Source: Rhodobacter sp036398515
Lineage (GTDB): Bacteria; Pseudomonadota; Alphaproteobacteria; Rhodobacterales; Rhodobacteraceae
Direction of reading: 5' to 3'
Length of the DNA: 64,000 nt
Assembly: GCA_036398515.1 (NCBI GenBank)
Contig: DASWPI010000080.1
Coordinates: 1-64,000, forward strand
Shown: positions 1 to 7,695 of the stretch, piece by piece
How positions within the stretch are numbered: the stretch's first letter is position 1
Layout of the letters: each line of letters starts with the position of its first letter
Notes under the pieces: model-generated
What the model saw: only the letters and a program-made list of their open reading frames with translations
Databases searched by the model: none
Told to the model about the DNA's origin: nothing
Translations under genes and position numbers: made by a program

Positions 1-52
1 CGTCAAGCCGGGGCAAGAGGTGGCTGCAATTCTGTTGGCGAGGAGAAAGCCG

Positions 53-1198
53 ATGGGACTGTCTAAGACTATCTGGGCGAATCCGTCCGAAATCATTCGT
101 ACCAAGCAACCCGACCATCCGGTTCTGGTGTTCGCGCCTGCGATCTTGCAGGCGACGGCGCAACGGTTCATCGCGGGCTTTCCGGGGCTGGTGACCTATG
201 CCGTCAAGTCGAACCCCGACGAGATGGTGATCGAGAATCTGGTGGCTGCCGGTATTCGCGGGTTTGACGTGGCCTCGCCCTACGAGATCGACATGATCCG
301 TCGGCTGGCGCCGGGTGCCGCGCTGCATTACCATAACCCGGTGCGGGGTCGCGACGAGATCGCCCATGCGGTCAAGGCCAATGTGAAAACCTGGTCGGTC
401 GATTCGCACAGCGAACTGGACAAGCTGATCGCGATGGTGCCCACCGAAGGGTGCGAAATCTCGGTGCGGTTCAAGATGCCGGTCAGCGGTGCAGCCTATA
501 ACTTCGGCGCGAAGTTCGGCGCCACGGCCGAATTGGCGGCGGAATTGCTGCGCAAGGCGGCGGATGCAGGGTTTATCCCGTCGTTGACCTTCCATCCGGG
601 CACGCAATGCACCGATCCGATGGCGTGGGATGCCTATATCCGCACCGCCGCGACGATCTGTGCCGAGGCGGGCGTGATGGCGCATCGTCTGAATGTGGGC
701 GGCGGGTTCCCGAACCACCGCACGCAGGGGCCGGCGCCGGTGCTGGAAGATATCTTCGACCTGATCGACCGTGTGGCAGGCGAGGCCTTTGGCGAGACCC
801 GCCCGGAACTGGTGTGTGAACCCGGCCGTGGTCTGGTGGGCGATGCCTTTACCCATATCACCCGGATCAAGGCGCTGCGCGACGACAGCCATGTGTTCCT
901 GAACGATGGCGTCTATGGCGGATTGGCGGAATTGCCGCTGGTCGGCAATATCGACCGGGTTGCGGTGTTCTCGCCCCAGGGCGAGAAGCGCTGTGGTGAC
1001 AGCGTGGACCGTATCGTCTTTGGTCCGACCTGCGATTCCGTGGACCGCCTGCCGGGGGAACTGGCGCTGGCGGGGGATCTGCAAGAGGGCGATTTCCTGG
1101 TGTTCCAGGGCATGGGGGCGTATTCCTCGGCGACCAACACCAGGTTCAACGGTTTTGGCCAGATGGAAATCGTCACCGCGTTGTCGTTGAAGATCTGA
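53..1198 (+). CDS. Type III PLP-dependent decarboxylase (ornithine/lysine decarboxylase family)
   Basis: This is an alanine-racemase-fold (type III) PLP decarboxylase of about 381 residues, the usual size of short bacterial ornithine/lysine decarboxylases. It would make putrescine or cadaverine in the cytoplasm. The PLP-binding lysine is K52 in the motif YAVKSNP. Other family hallmarks are the H-P-G-T segment near residue 185, the glycine-rich GGGFP phosphate-binding loop, CEPGRG, and FGPTCDS with the catalytic cysteine supplied across the dimer. I chose the ATG at 53 because the reading frame before it (from 20) does not look like family sequence, and the purine-rich GAGGAGAAAG lies just upstream. 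A strong terminator follows. Exact substrate preference cannot be read from sequence. Confidence 0.9.
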   Translation: MGLSKTIWANPSEIIRTKQPDHPVLVFAPAILQATAQRFIAGFPGLVTYAVKSNPDEMVIENLVAAGIRGFDVASPYEIDMIRRLAPGAALHYHNPVRGRDEIAHAVKANVKTWSVDSHSELDKLIAMVPTEGCEISVRFKMPVSGAAYNFGAKFGATAELAAELLRKAADAGFIPSLTFHPGTQCTDPMAWDAYIRTAATICAEAGVMAHRLNVGGGFPNHRTQGPAPVLEDIFDLIDRVAGEAFGETRPELVCEPGRGLVGDAFTHITRIKALRDDSHVFLNDGVYGGLAELPLVGNIDRVAVFSPQGEKRCGDSVDRIVFGPTCDSVDRLPGELALAGDLQEGDFLVFQGMGAYSSATNTRFNGFGQMEIVTALSLKI

Positions 1199-1218
1199 AC
1201 CGGTCGCAGTGATGCAAG

Positions 1219-1243
1219 AGCCCCGCCAACGGCGGGGCTTTTT
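1219..1243 (+). terminator. Rho-independent terminator after the PLP decarboxylase
   Basis: A 9-bp perfect GC stem (1219–1227 with 1231–1239) closes a 3-nt loop and runs into five T residues. It sits between the plus-strand decarboxylase and the convergent thioesterase gene. Confidence 0.85.
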
Positions 1244-1255
1244 CGTTTGGGGCAT

Positions 1256-1747
1256 TCAGTCGGGCGTGCCCATGATGAAGCAGGTGGCCGTCCCCAGGGC
1301 ATAGACCCGACCATCTTCCGCCCCACGGATTTCGCCGCGCGCGATGCCGGTGGACCGGCCCAGATGTTCCAGCCGCCCGGCGCCGATCACCGTGGTGCCC
1401 ACCGGGATCGCCCGCACCATATTGACCTTGTATTCAAGCGTGGTCTGATATTGCCCGCGTTCCAGCGCCGAAATCACCGCACAGGTCAGGCAGCTGTCCA
1501 GAATCACCCCATACCAGCCGCCATGCACGCCGCCAAAGGTGTTGGTCTGTTCATGCTGCGGGGTGCCGGTGACCTCGACCAGCCCATGTTCGACATGGCT
1601 GAGCCGAAAGTTCAGCTGCCGCGCGATGGTCATGCTGGGCAATTCGCCCGCCATCATTTTTTGCAGATATTCCAGCCCGGACAGGCTGCGCACCACGGAT
1701 TTGGGGGTGAATGCGGCGGCGGTGTCGGCGAAGAATGGTTCGGTCAT
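1256..1747 (-). CDS. PaaI-family (hotdog-fold) thioesterase
   Basis: A 163-residue single hotdog-domain protein. The segment GVHGGWYGVILDS is the conserved HGG motif on the central helix that marks PaaI/YdiI-type acyl-CoA thioesterases, which hydrolyse aryl- or acyl-CoA esters in the cytoplasm. The second half has the usual strand pattern ending in ALGTATCFIM. The gene lies convergent to the decarboxylase and in the same direction as, but well separated from, metF upstream by a terminator, so it is probably monocistronic. The substrate is unknown. Confidence 0.85.
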   Translation of the reverse strand: MTEPFFADTAAAFTPKSVVRSLSGLEYLQKMMAGELPSMTIARQLNFRLSHVEHGLVEVTGTPQHEQTNTFGGVHGGWYGVILDSCLTCAVISALERGQYQTTLEYKVNMVRAIPVGTTVIGAGRLEHLGRSTGIARGEIRGAEDGRVYALGTATCFIMGTPD

Positions 1748-1786
1748 GGCTCTCTCCCTTTTGGGCAGAGCCTAGCGCGGCGTTGA

Positions 1787-1808
1787 AAAGGGGGCAAATG
1801 CCCCCTTT
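1787..1808 (-). terminator. Terminator after metF
   Basis: A perfect 9-bp stem (1787–1795 with 1800–1808) with a 4-nt loop begins three bases after the metF stop. On the minus strand the 3' arm ends in a run of T residues. Confidence 0.8.
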
Positions 1809-1810
1809 GA

Positions 1811-2698
1811 TCAGGCCGCCAGCGTGCGGGACCCGGTGACGCCCAGGGCCGCGCAGACCTGTTGCGTCAGATGCGGCCGGTTCAGGGTGTAGAACTGGAA
1901 ATGATCCACGCCACCCGCCATCAGGCGTTCGCACAGCTGGGTGCATAGCTCGACCGACAGGTCCTGCTCGCGGCCGTCACGGATGGCGGCATCGAAACGG
2001 TCCTCCAGCCCGGCGGGGATATGGGCGCCGCAGCGGCTGGCAAAGCTTTTGACGCCTTTCCATGACTGGATCGGCAGGATGCCGGGGATCAGCTTGGCGG
2101 TGATGCCCTCGCGCACGCAGGCATCGCGGAACCGGAAGAACGTATCGGCGTCAAAGAAGAACTGGGTGATCGCCGAGGTCGCACCGGCATCGGCCTTGCG
2201 CTTCAGCCAGCGCACGTCGGCCAGCGCATCGGCGGCCTCGGGGTGCGGTTCGGGATAGGCGCCACAGCGGATGGTGAAACGGCCATCACGGGCCAGCGCC
2301 TCGATCAGCTCAACCGAAGAGGCAAAGCCCTGCGGATGCGGGGTAAAGCCCGCCGCCCCCTTGGGCGGATCGCCACGCAGCGCGACGATCTCGGTGACGC
2401 CGGCCTGATGATAGGCCTCGACGATCTCCATCGTTTCTGCGCGCGTCGCATCGACACAGGTCAGGTGCGCGGCAACGGTCAGGCCGTAATTCTTATGGAT
2501 CGTGCCGACGGCTTCATGCGTCAGCTTGCGGGTGGTGCCGCCTGCGCCATAGGTCACCGACACAAAGGCCGGGTCCAGCGGCGCCAGGGTCTGCACCGTT
2601 TCCCATAGCCGGAAAGACGCATCCAGCGTCTGCGGCGGGAAGAACTCAAAGCTGATGGCGGGTGTCGCCTGCGGCTTCTGATCGGTCGTTTTGGTCAT
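1811..2698 (-). CDS. metF: 5,10-methylenetetrahydrofolate reductase
   Basis: A 295-residue FAD-dependent reductase that makes 5-methyl-THF for methionine synthesis. ISFEFFPP near the start is the conserved strand-1 motif with the catalytic glutamate. VSVTYGAGGTTR, HLTCVDATR and EIVALRGDPP follow in the family order, and ITQFFFDAD with PGILPI is typical of the C-terminal half of the TIM barrel. Length matches the short bacterial MetF, which lacks the eukaryotic regulatory domain. It is transcribed away from a LysR-type regulator with an 89-bp shared intergenic region, the classical metF/metR arrangement. Confidence 0.96.
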   Translation of the reverse strand: MTKTTDQKPQATPAISFEFFPPQTLDASFRLWETVQTLAPLDPAFVSVTYGAGGTTRKLTHEAVGTIHKNYGLTVAAHLTCVDATRAETMEIVEAYHQAGVTEIVALRGDPPKGAAGFTPHPQGFASSVELIEALARDGRFTIRCGAYPEPHPEAADALADVRWLKRKADAGATSAITQFFFDADTFFRFRDACVREGITAKLIPGILPIQSWKGVKSFASRCGAHIPAGLEDRFDAAIRDGREQDLSVELCTQLCERLMAGGVDHFQFYTLNRPHLTQQVCAALGVTGSRTLAA

Positions 2699-2740
2699 GG
2701 CGGCATCCTTTCGCCAGTGCTTGTGCCATATTTCCTCATG

Positions 2741-2753
2741 TGAGACAAATTCA
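2741..2753. promoter_or_regulatory. Candidate MetR operator
   Basis: The 13-mer TGAGACAAATTCA matches the TGAA-N5-TTCA consensus of MetR with one mismatch and lies midway between the divergent metF and LysR-type genes. Assignment rests on motif and position only. Confidence 0.5.
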
Positions 2754-2787
2754 TAAAACTCAAGAAAGTCATGAGTCGGATCACAAG

Positions 2788-3693
2788 ATGCATCTGGAAT
2801 TCCGTCACCTGCGCACGATCAAGGCGATTCACGATGCGGGCGGGTTGGCGCGCGCCGCGGATGTTTTGCATATCACGCAATCGGCGCTGAGCCATCAGGT
2901 CAAAGGGCTGGAGGATCAGGCCGGGGTGGAATTGTTCGTGCGCCGTTCCAAGCCGCTGCGGCTGTCGGCGGCGGGGATGAAGCTGTTGCGGCTGGCCGAA
3001 CAGATCCTGCCCGAGATCGAAACCGTCGAGCAGGATTTCAAGGCCCTGCGCGATGGCCGCGCCGGGCGGCTGCACATCGCCATTGAATGCCACGCCTGTT
3101 TCGACTGGCTTTTCCCCGTGCTGGAGCAATTCCGGCGCACCTGGCCCGAAGTGGATATCGACATCCGCGCCGGGCTGGCCTTCAACGCGCTGCCCGCGCT
3201 GGCGCGTGAAGAGGTGGATCTGGTGATTTCCTCGGACCCGGTGCAGATGGCGGGGATCAGCTTCAATCCGCTGTTTGACTATTCCCCCACCTTCATTGCC
3301 GCCGCCTCCAGCCCTTTGGCCGCCAAGGCCTGGATCGAGGCCACGGATTTCGTCGATCAGACCTTGATAACCTATCCCATCGACCGGGCGCGCTCGGATG
3401 TGTTCTCGACGGTGCTGATCCCGGCCAAGGTGGAACCGCGCGCCCATCGGCAGGTGGAACTGACGGCGGTGATCCTGCTGCTGGTTGCGGCGGGGCGGGG
3501 GGTGGCGGTGTTGCCCGACTGGGTGCTGCGCGAGGTGAAGTACAAGCCCGACTATATCACCCGCCCGGTGACGCAAAACGGGCTGCGCAAGACGCTGTAT
3601 GCCGCCACCCGCGCTGAGGATGTCGAGGCGGCGTTCATGAAGCATTTCCTGCATCTGGCCCGCACAGTCCCGGTCGAATTGCAACAGGCCTGA
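2788..3693 (+). CDS. metR: LysR-family transcriptional regulator, probable MetR
   Basis: A 301-residue LysR-type regulator. Residues 1–60 form the winged helix-turn-helix (HLRTIKAIHDAGG, QSALSHQVKGLED, GVELFVRRSKPLRLS). The remainder is the two-lobed effector domain, with HACFDWLFPVLEQF and VDLVISSDPV as in MetR proteins, which sense homocysteine. I start at the ATG at 2788 because family similarity begins with MHLEFRHL; in-frame sequence upstream to 2662 runs across the metF start and is spurious. It faces metF, its expected target. MetR is inferred from neighbour and motif rather than proven. Confidence 0.87.
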   Translation: MHLEFRHLRTIKAIHDAGGLARAADVLHITQSALSHQVKGLEDQAGVELFVRRSKPLRLSAAGMKLLRLAEQILPEIETVEQDFKALRDGRAGRLHIAIECHACFDWLFPVLEQFRRTWPEVDIDIRAGLAFNALPALAREEVDLVISSDPVQMAGISFNPLFDYSPTFIAAASSPLAAKAWIEATDFVDQTLITYPIDRARSDVFSTVLIPAKVEPRAHRQVELTAVILLLVAAGRGVAVLPDWVLREVKYKPDYITRPVTQNGLRKTLYAATRAEDVEAAFMKHFLHLARTVPVELQQA

Positions 3694-3772
3694 GTCTGTA
3701 TCGAAACAATTCTGTCCGTGACGGATTGTCGCGCACGGGTTAGAGCAGGAAAAATCCAAGCAGGATCAGATC

Positions 3773-4975
3773 ATGTCAGCCATTCCCAAAACTGGCGTTT
3801 CCGCCAGCGCAACCGTGACCCCGATTCTGGTCGCTGTCAGCCTGTGTCACCTGTTGAATGACGTGATGCAGTCGATGTTGTCGGCGATCTATCCGATGCT
3901 GAAAGAGACATTCCAGCTGGATTACTGGCATATCGGGCTGTTGACGCTGGCGTTCCAGGGGTCGGCCTCGTTGCTGCAACCGTTGATCGGGATTTACACC
4001 GACAAGCATCCGCAGCCGTGGTCCCTGCCGTTTGCGTCGCTGGCGACATTTCTGGGGGTGCTGGGGCTGGCATTCGCGCCCACCTATACGCTGGTCGTGG
4101 TGGGGGCGGTGCTGATCGGGCTGGGCTCGGCGATTTTCCACCCGGAATCCAGCCGTGTGGCGCGTCTGGCGTCGGGCGGACGGTTCGGCATGGCGCAATC
4201 AGTGTTTCAGGTCGGCGGCAACTTCGGCACGGCGATCGGGCCGCTGCTGGCGGCGTTTGTGGTGCTACCGCTGGGGCGGGCCTCGGTGGCGCTGTTTGCG
4301 GTGCTGGCGCTGATCTCGGGGGTGGTGCTGTTCCGTGTCGGGCGCTGGTACAAAGAGGTGCTGACCGCGCGGGCCAGAAAGGCGATGGATCAGACCCTGC
4401 CGCTGGCCCGTGGACGGGTGATCCTGTCGCTGGTGGTGCTGACCTTCCTGTTGTTCACCAAGAACATCTATCTGGCCTCGATGACCTCTTATTACACGTT
4501 CTACCAGATCGAGACATTCGGCGTCAGCACGCAGACCGCGCAGATCATGTTGTTCGTGTTTCTGGGGGCGGTGGCCGCGGGAACGGTGCTGGGCGGGCCG
4601 ATTGCTGATCGCTGGGGGGCGATGACGGTGATCTGGATCTCGATTCTGGGGATCTTGCCGTTCACCCTGGCCCTGCCGCATGTCGGGCTGTTCTGGTCCG
4701 GGGTGCTGTCGGTGATCATCGGATTGATCCTGGCCTCGGCGTTTCCGGCCATCGTGGTGTTCGCGCAGGAATTGGTGCCGGGCCGGGTGGGCATGGTGGC
4801 AGGCATCTTCTTTGGCCTCAGTTTCGGATTTGGCGGCATCGCGGCGGCGGCGCTTGGGGTGCTGGCCGATCTGCATGGGATCCGGTTCGTCTATATCATC
4901 TGTTCTTTTTTGCCGGTGCTGGGGGTGCTGACCATCCTGCTGCCACGGCGCGGGGAATTTGTTCGGGGCGTCTGA
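3773..4975 (+). CDS. MFS transporter, fosmidomycin-resistance (Fsr) type
   Basis: A 400-residue major facilitator protein with about twelve hydrophobic helices. The N-terminal HLLNDVMQSMLSAIYPML motif in helix 1, GSASLLQPLIGIYTDKHPQPW in the loop 2–3 signature region, and GSAIFHPESSRVAR are characteristic of the Fsr subfamily, drug:H+ antiporters in the inner membrane. The usual two-domain repeat is visible, with a second loop signature at GGPIADRWG. It stands alone after metR and is followed by a hairpin. The true substrate in this host is not known; fosmidomycin resistance is only the family name. Confidence 0.9.
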   Translation: MSAIPKTGVSASATVTPILVAVSLCHLLNDVMQSMLSAIYPMLKETFQLDYWHIGLLTLAFQGSASLLQPLIGIYTDKHPQPWSLPFASLATFLGVLGLAFAPTYTLVVVGAVLIGLGSAIFHPESSRVARLASGGRFGMAQSVFQVGGNFGTAIGPLLAAFVVLPLGRASVALFAVLALISGVVLFRVGRWYKEVLTARARKAMDQTLPLARGRVILSLVVLTFLLFTKNIYLASMTSYYTFYQIETFGVSTQTAQIMLFVFLGAVAAGTVLGGPIADRWGAMTVIWISILGILPFTLALPHVGLFWSGVLSVIIGLILASAFPAIVVFAQELVPGRVGMVAGIFFGLSFGFGGIAAAALGVLADLHGIRFVYIICSFLPVLGVLTILLPRRGEFVRGV

Positions 4976-4986
4976 CCCCTTGGAAT

Positions 4987-5013
4987 CCCGTGCCTGCGCG
5001 TGTAAGGCACGGG
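4987..5013 (+). other. Hairpin between the MFS gene and suhB
   Basis: A perfect 8-bp stem (4987–4994 with 5006–5013) around an 11-nt loop lies in the 60-bp gap. There is no T tract, so it may be a weak terminator of the MFS transcript or part of the suhB leader. Confidence 0.45.
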
Positions 5014-5035
5014 CCTCAACCTAGGAGCGGAACCG

Positions 5036-5827
5036 ATGCAAGGCAGCGCCAACCTCAATCTGATGATCAAGGCCGCGCGCAAGGCGGGGCGGTCGCTAGT
5101 CAAGGATTTCCGCGAGGTGGAAAACCTTCAGGTCTCGTCCAAGGGGCCGGGCGATTTTGTGTCCCGTGCCGACCGCGAGGCGGAACGGCTGATCAAGGAA
5201 GAGCTGCGCGCCGCACGCCCGACCTATGGTTGGCTGGGCGAGGAAACCGGCGAGGATGCCGGGGAAGATCCGACCCGCCGCTGGATCGTCGATCCGCTGG
5301 ATGGAACCACCAATTTCTTGCACGGGCTGCCGCATTGGGCGGTGTCTATCGCATTGGAACACAAGGGCGAAATCGTTGCCGGTGTGGTGTTCGATGCGGC
5401 CAAGGATGAACTGTACTGGGCCGAAAAGGGTCTGGGGGCGTTCATGAACGAAACGCGCCTGCGGGTGTCGGGACGCAAGCGGATGATCGAATCCATTTTT
5501 GCCACCGGTGTGCCGTTTGGCGGCAAACCGACCTTGCCCGCGACCTTGCAGGATCTGGCGCGGTTGATGCCGGGCTGTGCCGGGGTGCGCCGGTTCGGGG
5601 CTGCGGCACTGGATCTGGCCTATGTGGCGGCGGGCAAATACGAAGGCTATTGGGAACGCGGCATCAAGCCGTGGGACATTGCGGCAGGGATCTTGCTGGT
5701 GAAAGAGGCGGGCGGATTCGTTGGTCCGGTGCGCGAGGGACGTGATATTTTCGAATCAGGCGCGCTGATCGCCTCCAACGCGGAAATGTATGATCCATTG
5801 TGTAAGATCTTGCGCGAAGCGGCCTGA
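5036..5827 (+). CDS. suhB: Inositol-1-monophosphatase family protein
   Basis: A 263-residue Mg-dependent phosphatase of the IMPase/SuhB family. Metal-binding motifs are complete: GEE at residues 68–70, WIVDPLDGTTNF at 83–94 with both metal aspartates, and the C-terminal KPWDIAAG motif. The start at 5036 has GGAGCGGAACC just upstream and gives the canonical N-terminus. In other bacteria SuhB acts both as a phosphatase and as an rRNA antitermination factor; which role applies here cannot be read from sequence. It follows the MFS gene after a 60-bp gap. Confidence 0.92.
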   Translation: MQGSANLNLMIKAARKAGRSLVKDFREVENLQVSSKGPGDFVSRADREAERLIKEELRAARPTYGWLGEETGEDAGEDPTRRWIVDPLDGTTNFLHGLPHWAVSIALEHKGEIVAGVVFDAAKDELYWAEKGLGAFMNETRLRVSGRKRMIESIFATGVPFGGKPTLPATLQDLARLMPGCAGVRRFGAAALDLAYVAAGKYEGYWERGIKPWDIAAGILLVKEAGGFVGPVREGRDIFESGALIASNAEMYDPLCKILREAA

Positions 5828-5908
5828 GTTTCCCGCCTTTCAACGGGTTTTGTTCACTTCCTGTTCACGCTTAATACGTTAGATTTCCTTCATAACGGAG
5901 GACGTCTG

Positions 5909-6400
5909 ATGGTGCGAAAATCTCACTTGGGCAGGGCCTTGCGCCGGTATCGTGCGCCCGTGGGCCTGGCGATGCAAAGCCCGGTTGAAAACTGCCTGGC
6001 GCAGATTGACCGGGCTTGTCGGGAAATCGCCTTTTGTGAATTGGCCGATATGCTGTCTAAATCCCGGATCACCGCATTGCGCGGCGCCCTGTCCGGTTGC
6101 CGCGAGGAGGAACTGCGCGGGGAGCCCGGCCTGCAATTGACCAGCCGCACATTGGCGGCGGAATTGGTCTCGTTGGAGCAGACCTTGCCGTTGGAACAGG
6201 CCTACCGTGCCGATCAACGTGATCTGGCCATCGCCCGGCTGAATGAGGCGCAAAAGCGGTTGCGTGTCGGGCGCGCCGCTGATGTCGGGGATGATGAGAC
6301 ACTGTTGGCACGGGTGAAATCGGCATTGGCGATTTCGGCAATGGAGGTTGTGACGATGGCGCGGCACAAGGCGGCCGCGCGGGTCGGGATGAGTTGGTGA
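5909..6400 (+). CDS. Hypothetical protein, helical, no recognised domain
   Basis: I do not recognise this 163-residue protein. It has a clean GGAGG ribosome-binding site seven bases before the ATG and codon usage like its neighbours, so I take it as real rather than the overlapping minus-strand frame. It is basic at both ends, rich in Ala, Leu, Arg and Glu, predicted mostly alpha-helical, with no signal peptide or membrane segment. Two cysteines occur close together (RACREIAFCEL). It stands alone between suhB and a convergent glutathione transferase gene. Confidence 0.65.
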   Translation: MVRKSHLGRALRRYRAPVGLAMQSPVENCLAQIDRACREIAFCELADMLSKSRITALRGALSGCREEELRGEPGLQLTSRTLAAELVSLEQTLPLEQAYRADQRDLAIARLNEAQKRLRVGRAADVGDDETLLARVKSALAISAMEVVTMARHKAAARVGMSW

Positions 6401-6416
6401 CCCGCGCGTGATACTG

Positions 6417-7112
6417 TCAATCGCGGCTGGGAATATTCAGGCCGCGCTGCACGGCAGGACGGGCCAGGAACCGGTCAAGATAGGCCGGAACCTGGGTCAA
6501 TTTGTCAAACCCGGTCATCGTGTCGACCTTGTAGAAGTCACGCAGCGAGCGAAGCCAGGGGGCAATCGCCATATCGGCAATCGAATAGTCCCCGGCAATC
6601 CAGTCCCGTCCCTGCAAGGCACCCTCCAGAACATTCAGCAGGCGGGCAACCTCGGCACGGTAACGCTCTTTCGGGCGCGGGTCCTCGATCTCCTTACCCG
6701 CAAAGCTGTGGAAATATCCCAGTTGCCCCAGCATCGGCCCAAGACCGCCCATCTGGAACATCAGCCATTGCAGGATTTCGTAGCGCTGCGCCTGCGGTAG
6801 AAACTGCCCGGTCTTTTCGGCCAGATAGATCAGGATCGCGCCGCTTTCAAACAGGCCGATGGGTTGGCCACCCGGGCCATTCGGGTCCAGGATCGCCGGA
6901 ATCTTGTTGTTGGGGTTCAGCGACAGGAATTCCGGTGTCATCTGGTCCTGGGTATCGAACCGGATCAGATGCGGCTCATAAGCCAGACCGGTTTCCTCCA
7001 GCATGACGGATATTTTGATGCCGTTCGGCGTGGGCAGCGAATACAGCTGCAAAATCGACGGGTCGCGGGCGGGCCAGCGATGGGTGATGGGAAAGTTCGA
7101 CAGATCGGTCAT
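6417..7112 (-). CDS. Glutathione S-transferase, YfcG/YghU-like
   Basis: A 231-residue glutathione transferase. The thioredoxin-like N-domain shows LYSLPTPNGIKISVMLEE, with the TPNG segment of the Nu-class (YfcG/YghU) disulfide-bond reductases, then NPNNKIPAI with the cis-proline and FESGAIL, where ES contacts the glutathione gamma-glutamyl group. The C-terminal helical domain includes the conserved DYSIADMAIAPW N-capping motif. I start at 7112 (MTDLSN), which is preceded by AAGGAGACC; the longer frame to 7136 lacks this spacing. Likely a cytosolic thiol-redox enzyme. Confidence 0.9.
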   Translation of the reverse strand: MTDLSNFPITHRWPARDPSILQLYSLPTPNGIKISVMLEETGLAYEPHLIRFDTQDQMTPEFLSLNPNNKIPAILDPNGPGGQPIGLFESGAILIYLAEKTGQFLPQAQRYEILQWLMFQMGGLGPMLGQLGYFHSFAGKEIEDPRPKERYRAEVARLLNVLEGALQGRDWIAGDYSIADMAIAPWLRSLRDFYKVDTMTGFDKLTQVPAYLDRFLARPAVQRGLNIPSRD

Positions 7113-7237
7113 CGGGGTCTCCTTTTTTCGGCACAAGGCTGACAGATTCCCTTGCGAACGAAAAGATGCACCTTGTTTTGGGATGTGTTAAGTTTCACCC
7201 GTTCGTGCCGGATAAGGCGCTGAAAAGGGACAGAACA

Positions 7238-7651
7238 ATGCTTAACGAATTCAAGAATTTTATCGCCCGTGGCAACGTTGTCGACATGGCCGTCGGGATC
7301 ATCATTGGGGCGGCGTTCACGGCGATTGTCAGCTCGCTGGTGGCTGATCTGATCAACCCGATCATTGGTGTGATCACGGGTGGCCTGGACTTCTCGAACC
7401 TGTTCATCAATCTGGGCAGCGGCGAGTATGCCTCGTTGTCCGCGGCCAAGGATGCGGGCGCCCCGGTCTTTGCCTATGGCTCGTTCATCACCGCCGTGAT
7501 CAATTTCCTGATCATCGCCTTCGTCGTGTTCCTGCTGGTCAAGGTGGTCAACAAGGTCAAGGACGCCGCGATCAAGAAGGAAGAGGCCACCCCGGCCGGC
7601 CCGACCGAGCTGGACGTGCTGATGGAAATCCGCGACTCGCTGAAGAAATAA
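7238..7651 (+). CDS. mscL: Large-conductance mechanosensitive channel
   Basis: A 137-residue MscL that opens under membrane tension to release solutes on osmotic downshock. The N-terminal amphipathic helix (MLNEFKNFIARGN) leads into TM1 with VVDMAVGIIIGAAF, the glycine-rich pore motif; TM2 is FITAVINFLIIAFVVFLLV, followed by the charged cytoplasmic helix. The ATG at 7238 gives the canonical start; the in-frame extension to 7166 is not family-like. A good terminator follows. It forms a homopentamer in the inner membrane. Confidence 0.96.
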   Translation: MLNEFKNFIARGNVVDMAVGIIIGAAFTAIVSSLVADLINPIIGVITGGLDFSNLFINLGSGEYASLSAAKDAGAPVFAYGSFITAVINFLIIAFVVFLLVKVVNKVKDAAIKKEEATPAGPTELDVLMEIRDSLKK

Positions 7652-7659
7652 TTCTGCAA

Positions 7660-7692
7660 GCAAAGGCCCGGGTTCAATCGCCGGGCCTTTGC
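7660..7692. terminator. Bidirectional terminator between mscL and parE
   Basis: A perfect 12-bp stem (7660–7671 with 7681–7692) with a 9-nt loop lies between the stops of the convergent mscL and parE genes, four bases short of the parE stop. Confidence 0.8.
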
Positions 7693-7695
7693 AAA

